Shown: one piece after another, positions 1-6,449 of the stretch | Numbering within the stretch: position 1 is the stretch's first letter | How the letters are laid out: each line of letters opens with the position of its first letter | Source: Acidobacteriota bacterium | GTDB taxonomy: Bacteria; Acidobacteriota; Blastocatellia; Pyrinomonadales; Pyrinomonadaceae | Length of the DNA: 20,802 bases | Direction of reading: 5' to 3' | NCBI GenBank assembly: GCA_029777145.1 | Contig: JAKOSS010000010.1 | Coordinates: 1 to 20,802, forward strand | Notes under the pieces: generated by a model | Databases searched by the model: none | The model's input: the letters and a program-made list of their open reading frames with translations, nothing else | What the model was told of the DNA's origin: nothing | Position numbers and translations under genes: made by a program

Positions 1-543
1 GATGCCGAGCTCTACAGCATCAAGGTTCTCGGGGCCGGCGGACTCGGAGACGGACAGTCGTTCCTTGCCGGACTCGAATACGCCATCAAGAAGCGCTATC
101 GGATCATCAACCTCAGTCTGGGAACCACGAAACCTCAATTTTTCGCGCCGCTCCATGATCTGCTCGATCGCGCCTATCAGGCCGGCTGCATCGTCGTCGC
201 GGCCGCCAACAACCTTCCGCAGCCCTCATTCCCGTCGGTCTTCTCCTCGTCGCTGATCTCGGTCTCGAAATCGACCGAGACGGATCCGTTTCACTTTGGA
301 TTCAAGTACGGCGAGATCATCGAACTCACCGCGCCCGGTGTGAACGTCCGCACGGCCTGGCCGGGCGGCGCGCACAAAAGCCTCACCGGCAACAGTTTCG
401 CCTGCCCGCACATCGTCGCCGTCATCGCGCTGATCCTCGAGACGAACCCGGCGCTGACGCCGTTTCAGGTCAAGTCGGCGCTGTACGCGCTCGCGGCGGA
501 AAACGAGGCCGAGTCGCGCGAGTCCGAGCAAGGCCAGCGTTGA
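1..543 (+). CDS. Subtilisin-like serine protease (S8 family), C-terminal part only
   Basis: The reading frame is open from the left edge, so the start and the Asp and His of the catalytic triad lie outside the window. The visible 180 residues are the second half of a subtilase domain: an INLSLGT strand at about residues 36-42, a VVAAANN segment with the oxyanion-hole Asn (about 70), and GNSFACPH with the nucleophile Ser at about 132, a variant of the usual GTSMAAPH. The helix after the Ser (VAVIALILETNP) and the FQVKSALYALA segment are also typical. The protein ends about 35 residues after that helix with a polar Glu/Arg-rich tail, so there is no extra C-terminal domain. The next gene begins 36 bp downstream on the same strand, which suggests co-transcription with the M16 pair. 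Family is sure; substrate and location cannot be told from this part. Confidence 0.9.
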   Translation, partial: DAELYSIKVLGAGGLGDGQSFLAGLEYAIKKRYRIINLSLGTTKPQFFAPLHDLLDRAYQAGCIVVAAANNLPQPSFPSVFSSSLISVSKSTETDPFHFGFKYGEIIELTAPGVNVRTAWPGGAHKSLTGNSFACPHIVAVIALILETNPALTPFQVKSALYALAAENEAESRESEQGQR

Positions 544-579
544 GTTTTCCGCGTCAAAGTGATTTGATTGAACTTGAAT

Positions 580-1863
580 ATGTCTTTGAACTTTCAGCTT
601 CAGCCGCTTGAACTTCACCAATTCGATCTCGCCAACGGACTTCGTGTCGTTCTCAACAAGGATGATTCGGTCCCGGTCGTTTCGCTCGCCGTTTACTACG
701 ACGTCGGTTCGCGCAACGAGCGCGAGGGCCGCACGGGTTTCGCACATCTCTTCGAGCACATGATGTTCCAGGGTTCCGAGAACGTCCCGAAGGCCGCGCA
801 TTTCCAATACATCATGAAGGCGGGCGGGACTATGAACGGGACGACTTCGTCGGAACGTACAAATTACTACGAGACGCTGCCGGCCAACGAATTGCCGCTC
901 GCGCTCTGGCTCGAATCTGACCGGATGCGTTCGCTCGCGGTCACCCAGGAGAATCTCGACAACCAACGCGAAGCAGTAAAGGAAGAGAAGCGGCTTCGTT
1001 ACGACAATCAGCCGTACGGTGAGGTTTTCGATCTGATCAATAGGATGATCTATCGGAATTTCTCGAATTCGCATTCGACCATCGGCTCGATGGAAGACCT
1101 CGACGCGGCGACGGTTGATGACGTGCAGGAATTCTTCCGGACATATTATGCGCCGAACAATGCGGTGCTGGCGCTTTCGGGCGCGTTCGAACTTGAAGAG
1201 GTGCGATCGCTGATCGAGCGATATTTCGCATCGATACCCGCGCAGGACAGTCCGGTTCAGGTCGATGTCAGCGAGCCGGCCGAAGTCGCGGACACGTATG
1301 TTGAGTACGAGGACAAACTCGCGCCGTTTCCGGCGTTTCTGTTCGGTTGGAAGATTCCGCCGCGACGCTCGCCTGAGTTTCTCGCGCTGTATCTTGCGGG
1401 CAAGCTGCTTTACGACGGAGACAGCTCGCGGCTATACCAGAAACTCGTGAAAGGCGACGAGTCCGTGATCCAGCTGTTCGGGTTCACCGACGAGCGACGC
1501 GGTCCGTCGTCGATCTTTGTCGGCGCGATCCCGAAACCCGACCGCGATCTTTCGCAGATCCGTGAAGTGATCATGGAAGAGATCCGCGATCTCGCCCGCA
1601 ACGCACCGTCGGCGGCCGAGATGCAGAAGCTTGCGAATCAATTGATCAATGACACGGTGCGCGTCAGGCAGTCGTCGATGGCGCGCGCGCAGCAGTTGGC
1701 GGAACATGCGCTGTATGACGGCGATCCTGAACTGATCAATTCGGAACTCGACGAACTGCTTGCCGTATCGGCGGACCAGATCCGCGAGGCCGTTGCGAAA
1801 TACCTTGACACTGAGAACCGGGCGCTCCTCGATGTGGTCACGAAAAAGCCGGGGACGGTCTAA
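580..1863 (+). CDS. M16 (insulinase/pitrilysin) family zinc metallopeptidase, catalytic subunit
   Basis: A 427-residue M16B-type peptidase. The inverted zinc motif HLFEH is at residues 56-60 (ligands His56 and His60, catalytic Glu59), and the third ligand is probably Glu136 in the VKEEKR stretch, about 76 residues on, as in the family. The N-terminal LANGLRVVLN strand and the later FRTYYAPNNAVLALSG segment are standard M16 landmarks. The length fits one M16 half (two homologous domains of about 220 residues). I use the ATG at 580; a TTG at 568 is also in frame, but neither has a clear Shine-Dalgarno. There is no signal peptide, so it is either cytoplasmic or exported in an unknown way. It precedes an inactive M16 homologue by 82 bp, and such catalytic/non-catalytic pairs are known to form heterodimers. 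The substrate is unknown. Confidence 0.93.
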   Translation: MSLNFQLQPLELHQFDLANGLRVVLNKDDSVPVVSLAVYYDVGSRNEREGRTGFAHLFEHMMFQGSENVPKAAHFQYIMKAGGTMNGTTSSERTNYYETLPANELPLALWLESDRMRSLAVTQENLDNQREAVKEEKRLRYDNQPYGEVFDLINRMIYRNFSNSHSTIGSMEDLDAATVDDVQEFFRTYYAPNNAVLALSGAFELEEVRSLIERYFASIPAQDSPVQVDVSEPAEVADTYVEYEDKLAPFPAFLFGWKIPPRRSPEFLALYLAGKLLYDGDSSRLYQKLVKGDESVIQLFGFTDERRGPSSIFVGAIPKPDRDLSQIREVIMEEIRDLARNAPSAAEMQKLANQLINDTVRVRQSSMARAQQLAEHALYDGDPELINSELDELLAVSADQIREAVAKYLDTENRALLDVVTKKPGTV

Positions 1864-1927
1864 ATTCAAGATTCAAGATTCGATAATCAAGATCAATGAC
1901 CAAAGTCCTGAGATCAATACCCAAAGT
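1864..1927. repeat. Short degenerate direct repeats in the spacer between the two M16 genes
   Basis: Directly after the stop codon are two tandem copies of ATTCAAG (1864-1870, 1871-1877) and a degenerate third. Then comes a 17-bp unit, AGATCAATGACCAAAGT (1890-1906), repeated as AGATCAATACCCAAAGT (1911-1927), with 15 of 17 bases identical and a 21-bp period. The stretch is AT-rich against a GC-rich background and makes up most of the 82-bp spacer. I see no hairpin or T-run, so it is not an obvious terminator. Its role is unknown. Confidence 0.6.
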
Positions 1928-1945
1928 TCAGCAACAACTCAAATA

Positions 1946-3655
1946 ATGCTTGAAGAATTCAGAAAATCGGCACCGGAATCACTCGCCCCGCGGGCCTTCA
2001 ACATCGCCCAGCCGGCCGAAGTTGTCCTCGCCAACGGTTTGCGGCTGATCGTATTCGAGGACAAGCGCTTTCCGTTGGTCTCGCTGCGGCTCGTGTTTCT
2101 CGCGGGTGACGCTTACGAATCCGCGGAAACGGTCGGCCTGACGTCCTCGATGGCGTCGATGCTGACCGAGGGCACGGAGAACTACTCGAGCCGCTCGCTT
2201 GCCGAAGAGGTTGAGCGGCTCGGCGCGAGTCTCGGTGCCAGTTCCGGAAGCGACAACACGCGGGTTTCGGCGTCCTGTCTGACGCCTTATCTGCCCGATG
2301 TGATGCGGCTCATCGACGAGGTCGTGCTCAAGCCGACGTTCCCGCAAAATGAACTGGATCTATACAAAGCGAACACGATCGAAGGTCTCAAGTTCCAGCG
2401 CTCGCAGGCATCCTTTCTCGCGGCGGAGCAGGTTTCGCGCATCATCTTCGGCGATCATCCGTATTCGATCGCTTCGCCGAGCGCGGCCGATATCGACAAG
2501 ATCGACCGCGTGATGCTCACGACGCAGCATCGGCAGACTTTCATTCCGAACAACGCGGTGATGGTCGTCGTCGGTGATGTCGAAACGGCGCAGATGGTGT
2601 CGCTCGTCGAAGAGCACTTCGGTGACTGGCAGACCGGCGAAAAACCCGAGCGGAACTTTCCGCCGATACCCGAACGCTACCGCCGGACATTGACGATCGT
2701 CAACCGGGAAGGATCCGCGCAGGCAAACATCGTCATCGCGCTTCCGGGGCCGAAGCGCGGAGACCCGGACTTCTTTCCGGTTCTCGTCATGAACCAGGTT
2801 CTCGGCGCCGGCGCCTCGTCGCGCGTTTTCATGAATCTCCGCGAAGAGAAAGGTTACACGTACGGCGCCTACACGAAGTTCGACATGAAGCGGCTCGGCG
2901 GGGAATTCGAGGCGACGGCAGAGGTCAGAACCTCGGTCACCGGCGATTCGCTCCGCGAGTTCTTCTTCGAGTTGGAACGGATCGGCGCGGACCGCGTCGC
3001 CGATGACGAGCTCCACGACGCAAAGAACTACCTGACCGGCGTCTTTCCGATCCGTGCCGAAACTCAGGAAGGTCTCACGAACCTTATCGTCCAGCAGAAG
3101 GTTTACGGACTCGCTGACGATTATCTTCAAACTTACCGGGAAATGATCACGTCCGTGACCGCCGAAGACGTTCAGCGCGTTGCGCGAAAGTACGTCAAAC
3201 CCGGATCGGCGGCGATCGTGATCGTCGGCGACGCCGCGGAGATCATTCCTCAGGCCAGGTCGTATTCGGAAGATATCGAGATCTTCGATACCGAGGGGGC
3301 GCGGCTGGATCCGGCGGATTTCGATCGTGTGCCCGATCTTCCGGCGGTCGACATCAGCGGCAATTGGGATCTGGAGATCGATTTTCAGGGGCAAATGCTG
3401 CCGGTTTCGCTTTCGTTGACGCAGGACGGTCCGGCCGTGACAGGGACTCTCAGTTCGATGCTCGGCGAGGGAGTGATCGAGAACGGAAAGGTTGCGGGAA
3501 GCGCGTTCAGCGCCGTTGCGGTTTCCGAGGTTCAGGGACAGCCGTTCGAACTTTCGATCAGCGGCCAGGTCGCCGACGGCAGCATGTCCGGCAACATCAC
3601 GGCACCGATCGTCACCGAGCCGCTGTCGTTCGTCGGAAGACTCGCCGGAAAATAA
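1946..3655 (+). CDS. Inactive M16-family subunit with C-terminal beta-rich domain
   Basis: A 569-residue protein whose first 460 or so residues are M16-like. At the zinc motif position the sequence is GLTSSMASMLTEGT: His, Glu and His are replaced by Ser67, Ala70 and Ser71, so it cannot bind the metal. It keeps the Arg/Tyr signature of the C-terminal half (R299 and Y304/Y306 in LREEKGYTYGAY), which in two-subunit M16 enzymes completes the active site of the partner. It is therefore probably the non-catalytic partner of the gene just upstream. Residues 468-569 form an added domain with a GNWDLEIDFQGQ start and repeated GxVxGxxF and GxVxxGxMxG turns, which reads like a small lipocalin-like beta barrel. 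I chose ATG 1946; the frame is open upstream into the previous gene but without a plausible start. No signal peptide is seen. Confidence 0.9.
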   Translation: MLEEFRKSAPESLAPRAFNIAQPAEVVLANGLRLIVFEDKRFPLVSLRLVFLAGDAYESAETVGLTSSMASMLTEGTENYSSRSLAEEVERLGASLGASSGSDNTRVSASCLTPYLPDVMRLIDEVVLKPTFPQNELDLYKANTIEGLKFQRSQASFLAAEQVSRIIFGDHPYSIASPSAADIDKIDRVMLTTQHRQTFIPNNAVMVVVGDVETAQMVSLVEEHFGDWQTGEKPERNFPPIPERYRRTLTIVNREGSAQANIVIALPGPKRGDPDFFPVLVMNQVLGAGASSRVFMNLREEKGYTYGAYTKFDMKRLGGEFEATAEVRTSVTGDSLREFFFELERIGADRVADDELHDAKNYLTGVFPIRAETQEGLTNLIVQQKVYGLADDYLQTYREMITSVTAEDVQRVARKYVKPGSAAIVIVGDAAEIIPQARSYSEDIEIFDTEGARLDPADFDRVPDLPAVDISGNWDLEIDFQGQMLPVSLSLTQDGPAVTGTLSSMLGEGVIENGKVAGSAFSAVAVSEVQGQPFELSISGQVADGSMSGNITAPIVTEPLSFVGRLAGK

Positions 3656-3682
3656 CAAAGCCCGCGGTTTGACCCGCGGGCT
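3649..3682 (-). terminator. Hairpin terminator between convergent genes
   Basis: A perfect 9-bp stem, AGCCCGCGG (3659-3667) with CCGCGGGCT (3674-3682), closes a 6-nt loop. On the minus strand the stem is followed by TTGTTATTTT, which makes it a classic intrinsic terminator for the YegP-like gene ending at 3708. On the plus strand it lies 3 bp after the M16 stop and has no T-run, but it may still help end that operon. Confidence 0.8.
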
Positions 3683-3707
3683 CCGTCCCCTCAACGACCA
3701 ACACTTA

Positions 3708-4046
3708 TCAGGCGCCTGTAGTATCGACGACATCGGCGTCCGGCGCATTATTCATCACCGAATCGATGCCGTTCTGGCAGGCGGCGTCGCCCGAATACAT
3801 TTCGCTGCGGCCGATCTCCTGGCCGTTCGCGGCCTTGAGAATGAAATACGGTTCGCCTTTCGATGAAGACCGCTTTTCAAACCGACCTGCGTCCCCGCCG
3901 TTCTTCTTGACGGATTCGATGCCGTTCTGACACGCGGATTTTGATTCGTACAATTCGCTGGACAGAATGATCTGTCCGTTTCCGGCCTTAAGATTGAAGT
4001 GGAATTTGCCGTTTTTTGACTGCTTGATCTCGAATTTTCCTGCCAT
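3708..4046 (-). CDS. YegP-like protein with two DUF1508 repeats
   Basis: A 112-residue protein made of two copies of the DUF1508 unit. Copy one (about 1-50) has KFEIKQSKNGKFHFNLKAGN followed by SELYESKSACQNGIESVKKN. Copy two (about 54-103) has RFEKRSSSKGEPYFILKAAN followed by SEMYSGDAACQNGIDSVMNN. The F-x-L-K-A-x-N-G-Q and Y-x-S/G-x-x-A-C-Q-N-G-I-x-S-V pattern is typical of this family. The start is well supported: AGAGAGGAGT (complement of 4050-4059) lies just upstream of the ATG. It is monocistronic, with its own terminator at the 3' end. The family is common in bacteria and has no firm function; roles in stress have been suggested. A short acidic tail follows the second copy. Confidence 0.93.
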   Translation of the reverse strand: MAGKFEIKQSKNGKFHFNLKAGNGQIILSSELYESKSACQNGIESVKKNGGDAGRFEKRSSSKGEPYFILKAANGQEIGRSEMYSGDAACQNGIDSVMNNAPDADVVDTTGA

Positions 4047-4178
4047 TTTACTCCTCTCTGAATGTTTGATCTAAAATTTCGGGGTAAACTCGGGTGCCCG
4101 TCGGACCTCCCAAATCGTTGCAAATATAACACTATCGCCGAAATTTCCAAATCCGAGCGCAAAGGAATCGGCTAGGTT

Positions 4179-4234
4179 TGAGTTGTGAGCGAGGTTTGGC
4201 TTCTTGGAGAAAGCGGACGGTCTTTCACAACTCA
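4179..4234. repeat. 10-bp perfect inverted repeat with 36-nt spacer
   Basis: TGAGTTGTGA (4179-4188) is matched exactly by TCACAACTCA (4225-4234). The spacer holds a weaker inner pairing (CTTCT against AGAAAG). It lies in the gap between two minus-strand genes and encodes no protein I can support. It could fold as an RNA hairpin in read-through transcripts or be a palindromic binding site. The rest of 4047-4278 shows only the yegP ribosome binding site, an AT-rich stretch around 4125-4150 that may be its promoter, and a GC hairpin. Confidence 0.45.
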
Positions 4235-4244
4235 CCCGGCCGTC

Positions 4245-4270
4245 TCGCCGTCGCCTTGGCGCGGCGGCGA
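4245..4270 (-). terminator. GC-rich hairpin after the SWIM/Rad52-like gene
   Basis: TCGCCG (4245-4250) pairs with CGGCGA (4265-4270), with inner pairs CGCC (4252-4255) and GGCG (4258-4261). It starts 8 bp past the stop of the minus-strand gene ending at 4279. No T-run follows it on the minus strand, so it is a weak or factor-assisted terminator at best. Confidence 0.35.
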
Positions 4271-4278
4271 ATGTGAGA

Positions 4279-5124
4279 TCAACTTGCGCGCCTCAATCCT
4301 TCGGCTCCCGCGATCCGCAGATCGCCGAGATGTTCGATAAAGGCGGAGGCCGCGCGTTTCGATAGCTCGTCCGTCGAACAATGCATCACGCGACCGCATT
4401 CGTCGTCGGCGCCGATCCCGAGCTCGCGCGCCGTGGCGCGGATCATTCCGAGCTGTTTCGCCGTCACCAGATCAAAAAGGGAACGCGCGATCGGATTGGA
4501 CGGAAAGGCGCGCACCGGAAGCCTGACCGGTTCGGGACGCAGGTTCCGCGGAAGCGCGAACTTCGACGCCGCGTGCGCGAGCGCCGAACGCTCCGCCGCC
4601 TCGATCGACCGTTTGTCCTCACGGCAACTGCCGATGCCCTCGCGCGTAACGCCGCCGACCGTGACCGCCACGGTGACGACATAATCCTGGCCGATCAGCC
4701 GCAGATCCCGGACCGAGTGGCTCCAATTCGGATCGATCAAGCTCAGCGCGCCGCAGATGTTCTTGAGCGTCACGGCGGCGTCATCGGTCACCGAGTTCGC
4801 CGACCGGCCGCGCGCCGAGGATATCTCGACGACGTTTCCGGAGCCGGCTCGTTTTGTTCGCGGCTCAGACCTTTGTGACTTGATGGCGTGCCGCACGGCG
4901 ATCATATGGACACACCTGAAATCGGGATCCGGCTCATCGCCGTCGGAGCAACTGCAGGCGATCCGGCCGTCGCCGAGGCGTCTGACGACATATTCGGATG
5001 GCTCGCGTCCAACATCGGGAACGGTAACCTTGAAATGGTCCCCTTCACGGGCGACGAGTCCGAGTTCGGCCAAAGTGCGCGCCGCGCGGTCCGTATCCGT
5101 ATCTTTGAAATTCGTTGCGATCAT
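4279..5124 (-). CDS. SWIM zinc finger protein with Rad52-like single-strand annealing domain
   Basis: A 281-residue protein with three recognisable parts. (1) Residues 45-81 form a SWIM zinc finger: strands ending in RIACSC, an acidic loop, then RCVH, giving Cys58, Cys60, Cys71 and His73 (CxC-x10-CxH). (2) Residues 115-195 resemble the Rad52/Rad22 annealing fold: a helix (LKNICGALSLIDPNWSHSVR), a beta strand (YVVTVAVTVGG), the REGIGSC turn, then KRSIEAAERSALAHAASKFA, matching the Rad52 strand, turn and Ala-rich helix order. (3) Residues 210-266 have the AKQLGMIRATARELGI ... LSKRAASAFIEHL pattern, often found at the C-terminus of phage and bacterial annealing proteins. This suggests single-stranded DNA binding or annealing in the cytoplasm. 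I start at ATG 5124, which has AGTGAGGT 9 bp upstream; ATG 5160 would add 12 residues but lacks a Shine-Dalgarno and overlaps an operator repeat. The gene is divergent from an XRE repressor. The SWIM call is firm, the Rad52 call is likely. Confidence 0.8.
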   Translation of the reverse strand: MIATNFKDTDTDRAARTLAELGLVAREGDHFKVTVPDVGREPSEYVVRRLGDGRIACSCSDGDEPDPDFRCVHMIAVRHAIKSQRSEPRTKRAGSGNVVEISSARGRSANSVTDDAAVTLKNICGALSLIDPNWSHSVRDLRLIGQDYVVTVAVTVGGVTREGIGSCREDKRSIEAAERSALAHAASKFALPRNLRPEPVRLPVRAFPSNPIARSLFDLVTAKQLGMIRATARELGIGADDECGRVMHCSTDELSKRAASAFIEHLGDLRIAGAEGLRRAS

Positions 5125-5169
5125 TGAAACTACCTCACTTGTTTCCGCTGTCTGTTGCATCGATGAAAC

Positions 5170-5198
5170 ACTGTACCACGCAAATTTTTTTGTTGCAA
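5170..5198 (-). promoter_or_regulatory. Predicted promoter of the SWIM/Rad52-like gene
   Basis: On the minus strand a TTGCAA -35 box (complement of 5193-5198) and a TACAGT -10 box (complement of 5170-5175) are separated by 17 bp. The -35 box lies inside the second operator-like repeat and the first repeat begins just past the -10. The leader to ATG 5124 would be about 40 nt. Confidence 0.5.
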
Positions 5199-5213
5199 GA
5201 GTGAAACGAAGTG

Positions 5214-5242
5214 TTGCAAGTAAATTTTTCTTGTGCTATCGT
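5214..5242 (+). promoter_or_regulatory. Predicted promoter of the XRE regulator / membrane protein operon
   Basis: TTGCAA (5214-5219) and TATCGT (5237-5242) are separated by 17 bp, and TGC precedes the -10 as in extended -10 promoters. The -35 box is part of the third operator half-site and the -10 abuts the TGAAAC at 5243. The leader to ATG 5304 would be about 55 nt. Confidence 0.5.
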
Positions 5243-5303
5243 TGAAACACAGTTGAGACGAGTGCAACAAAATGTGCACCGGATCTTAACCGGAGAAACC
5301 GAT

Positions 5304-5699
5304 ATGGCATTCAAAAACGAAAGCTTGATCAACACCGGCGAACTCGGACGCGCGATCAAACGGCGCCGCGAGGAATTGGGTCTCAGTTTGCGCGATGTCG
5401 CCGATGTCACCGGAGTTTCGGCATCGACTTTGTCGCGGATCGAGAACGGAACGGGCAAGCCTGATGCGGACAACATTGCGCGTCTGACGAACTGGCTCGA
5501 TATGCCGGTCGACCGTGTCATGAAGAAGCAGGGCGGAAGCGAAGAGGTCGAGGCCGTCGTTTATTACCCGCACGAGGCGACGCCGGAAATCGTCGAAGCG
5601 CATCTGCGTGCCGATAAGAACCTGACGCCCGAAACAGCGAAGGCTTTGTCCGAACTTTTCCGTGTGGCTTATTCGCAGTTCAGCAAACCTCGTGACTGA
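5304..5699 (+). CDS. XRE-family helix-turn-helix transcriptional regulator
   Basis: A 131-residue DNA-binding protein. Residues about 14-66 hold the HTH: ELGRAIKRRREELGLSLRDV, then the recognition part VSASTLSRIENG and LTNWLDMPVDRVM. The C-terminal third (HEATPEIVEAHLRADKNLTP, ALSELFRVAYSQF) matches a tail seen in small XRE repressors that are often found next to ImmA/IrrE-type metallopeptidase genes. No such peptidase is present here. ATG 5304 is chosen because GGAGA (5292-5296) lies 7 bp upstream; the open frame continues upstream without a better start. The promoter region carries repeats that the protein probably binds itself. A membrane protein gene follows after 40 bp, likely in the same operon, and a SWIM/Rad52-like gene is transcribed divergently. 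Confidence 0.9.
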   Translation: MAFKNESLINTGELGRAIKRRREELGLSLRDVADVTGVSASTLSRIENGTGKPDADNIARLTNWLDMPVDRVMKKQGGSEEVEAVVYYPHEATPEIVEAHLRADKNLTPETAKALSELFRVAYSQFSKPRD

Positions 5700-5739
5700 G
5701 GACGTCCTCCGGTCCGACCGACAACTTTGGAGACAGATG

Positions 5740-6144
5740 ATGAAAGAGCTTACTCAGGCAGCAAATATAGGTGTCGAAGCGACAGGCAACCGGCATTTTG
5801 CGATCGACACGACTTTTGTCCTTTTCTTTATGGCCGTTGAGTTCGGCCAGATCGTCGGCCGCTTCGGCCTCGACACGATCGTATTCGCGATCACTCTGCT
5901 TATGCTGATCGCACTGCCGTATTTTCTGCCTGCGGAGGACAAGATCGATTTCGGGTCATGGGTGATCGGACGGACGTTCATCGCCGGCTTCGGCGCCGTC
6001 GTCGGAACCCTGTTCAAGATGTCTCTCGGGTCGCTGATCCCCGAGACATTGAGCTTTCTGCCGATGACACTGCTGATCCTGACATCGCTCGCGAGCTGTT
6101 ACGTACAGTTCTATGGTTTGTTGAAACTTCGACCGGCAAAATAG
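5740..6144 (+). CDS. Four-helix integral membrane protein of unknown function
   Basis: A 134-residue hydrophobic protein that I do not recognise. After a 22-residue polar N-terminus it has four likely membrane segments at about 24-42, 46-65, 72-95 and 103-125. Charged loops are short (PAEDKIDFGSW between the second and third). There is no signal peptide, cysteine pair or catalytic motif. I prefer ATG 5740 over the adjacent ATG 5737, because GGAGA at 5729-5733 then has normal spacing. It lies 40 bp after the XRE gene and is followed by a strong terminator, so the two form a two-gene operon. The XRE control suggests a role tied to the divergent DNA-binding gene, but this is only context. A toxin or immunity membrane protein, or a small transporter subunit, are possible alternatives. 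Confidence 0.75.
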   Translation: MKELTQAANIGVEATGNRHFAIDTTFVLFFMAVEFGQIVGRFGLDTIVFAITLLMLIALPYFLPAEDKIDFGSWVIGRTFIAGFGAVVGTLFKMSLGSLIPETLSFLPMTLLILTSLASCYVQFYGLLKLRPAK

Positions 6145-6174
6145 GCAAAAGGCGCCGTCCGGAGTATCGGAAGC

Positions 6175-6217
6175 GGCCCGTGTCGGGAATTGACCCGGCG
6201 CGGGCCTTTTCTTTTTT
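6175..6217 (+). terminator. Strong intrinsic terminator of the XRE / membrane protein operon
   Basis: GGCCCGTGTCGGG (6175-6187) pairs with CCCGGCGCGGGCC (6194-6206) over 13 bp, including two G-U pairs, with a 6-nt AATTGA loop. It is followed by TTTTCTTTTTT (6207-6217). Confidence 0.92.
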
Positions 6218-6322
6218 GAATGTCCTCCCGGGACAACGGCCGTGACTCGCTCACGAGGGCCGATCGCACTGCTGCGACGGCGCCGATCCCGCGGGCGCAT
6301 TATCACCGGCTGACAGAGGCGC

Positions 6323-6351
6323 TTCACAAATTCTCTATTTTCCTGTACTTT
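6323..6351 (+). promoter_or_regulatory. Candidate promoter of the 331-aa secreted protein gene
   Basis: TTCACA (6323-6328) and TACTTT (6346-6351) are 17 bp apart in the AT-rich part of the 6218-6449 gap. The candidates before the next two exported-protein genes look alike. A small hairpin, GTTTCC (6380-6385) with GGAAAC (6391-6396), lies in the leader. The match to consensus is modest. Confidence 0.35.
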
Positions 6352-6449
6352 TTATTACATTCAACTTTTTACGTGTTTGGTTTCCCGTTCGGAAACAGAC
6401 TTAGAAGAAATGCCCCTTCTTCGTTGTATGAATTAAGTAGGGAGGAGCT

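Larger units (their letters stand above)
5154..5248. promoter_or_regulatory. Repeated operator-like boxes in the divergent control region
   Basis: Two perfect copies of GTTGCA-N4-TGAAAC occur at 5154-5169 and 5192-5207. Partial copies follow: GTTGCA at 5213-5218, TGAAAC at 5243-5248, and an inverted TGCAAC at 5263-5268. Starts near 5192, 5213 and 5233 are about 20-21 bp apart, two helical turns. They overlap the predicted promoters of both divergent genes. This arrangement fits binding by the XRE protein encoded just downstream, giving autoregulation and control of the SWIM/Rad52-like gene. The binding itself is inferred. Confidence 0.6.

Noticed and set aside
568..579. TTG at 568 as the start of the first M16 gene
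   Set aside because: ATG at 580 is in frame four codons later, and neither has a good Shine-Dalgarno, so the ATG is simpler.
1760..1945. An earlier start for the second M16 gene, overlapping the first by about 100 bp
   Set aside because: The extra residues would be read from the out-of-frame end of the first gene and the repeat spacer, and do not look like protein.
2360..3748. A 462-codon minus-strand frame antisense to the second M16 gene
   Set aside because: The composition is typical of a shadow frame in GC-rich DNA, and the plus strand encodes an evident M16 protein.
5125..5160. ATG at 5160 as the start of the SWIM/Rad52-like gene
   Set aside because: It has no Shine-Dalgarno and overlaps an operator-like repeat and the predicted leader; ATG 5124 has AGTGAGGT in place.
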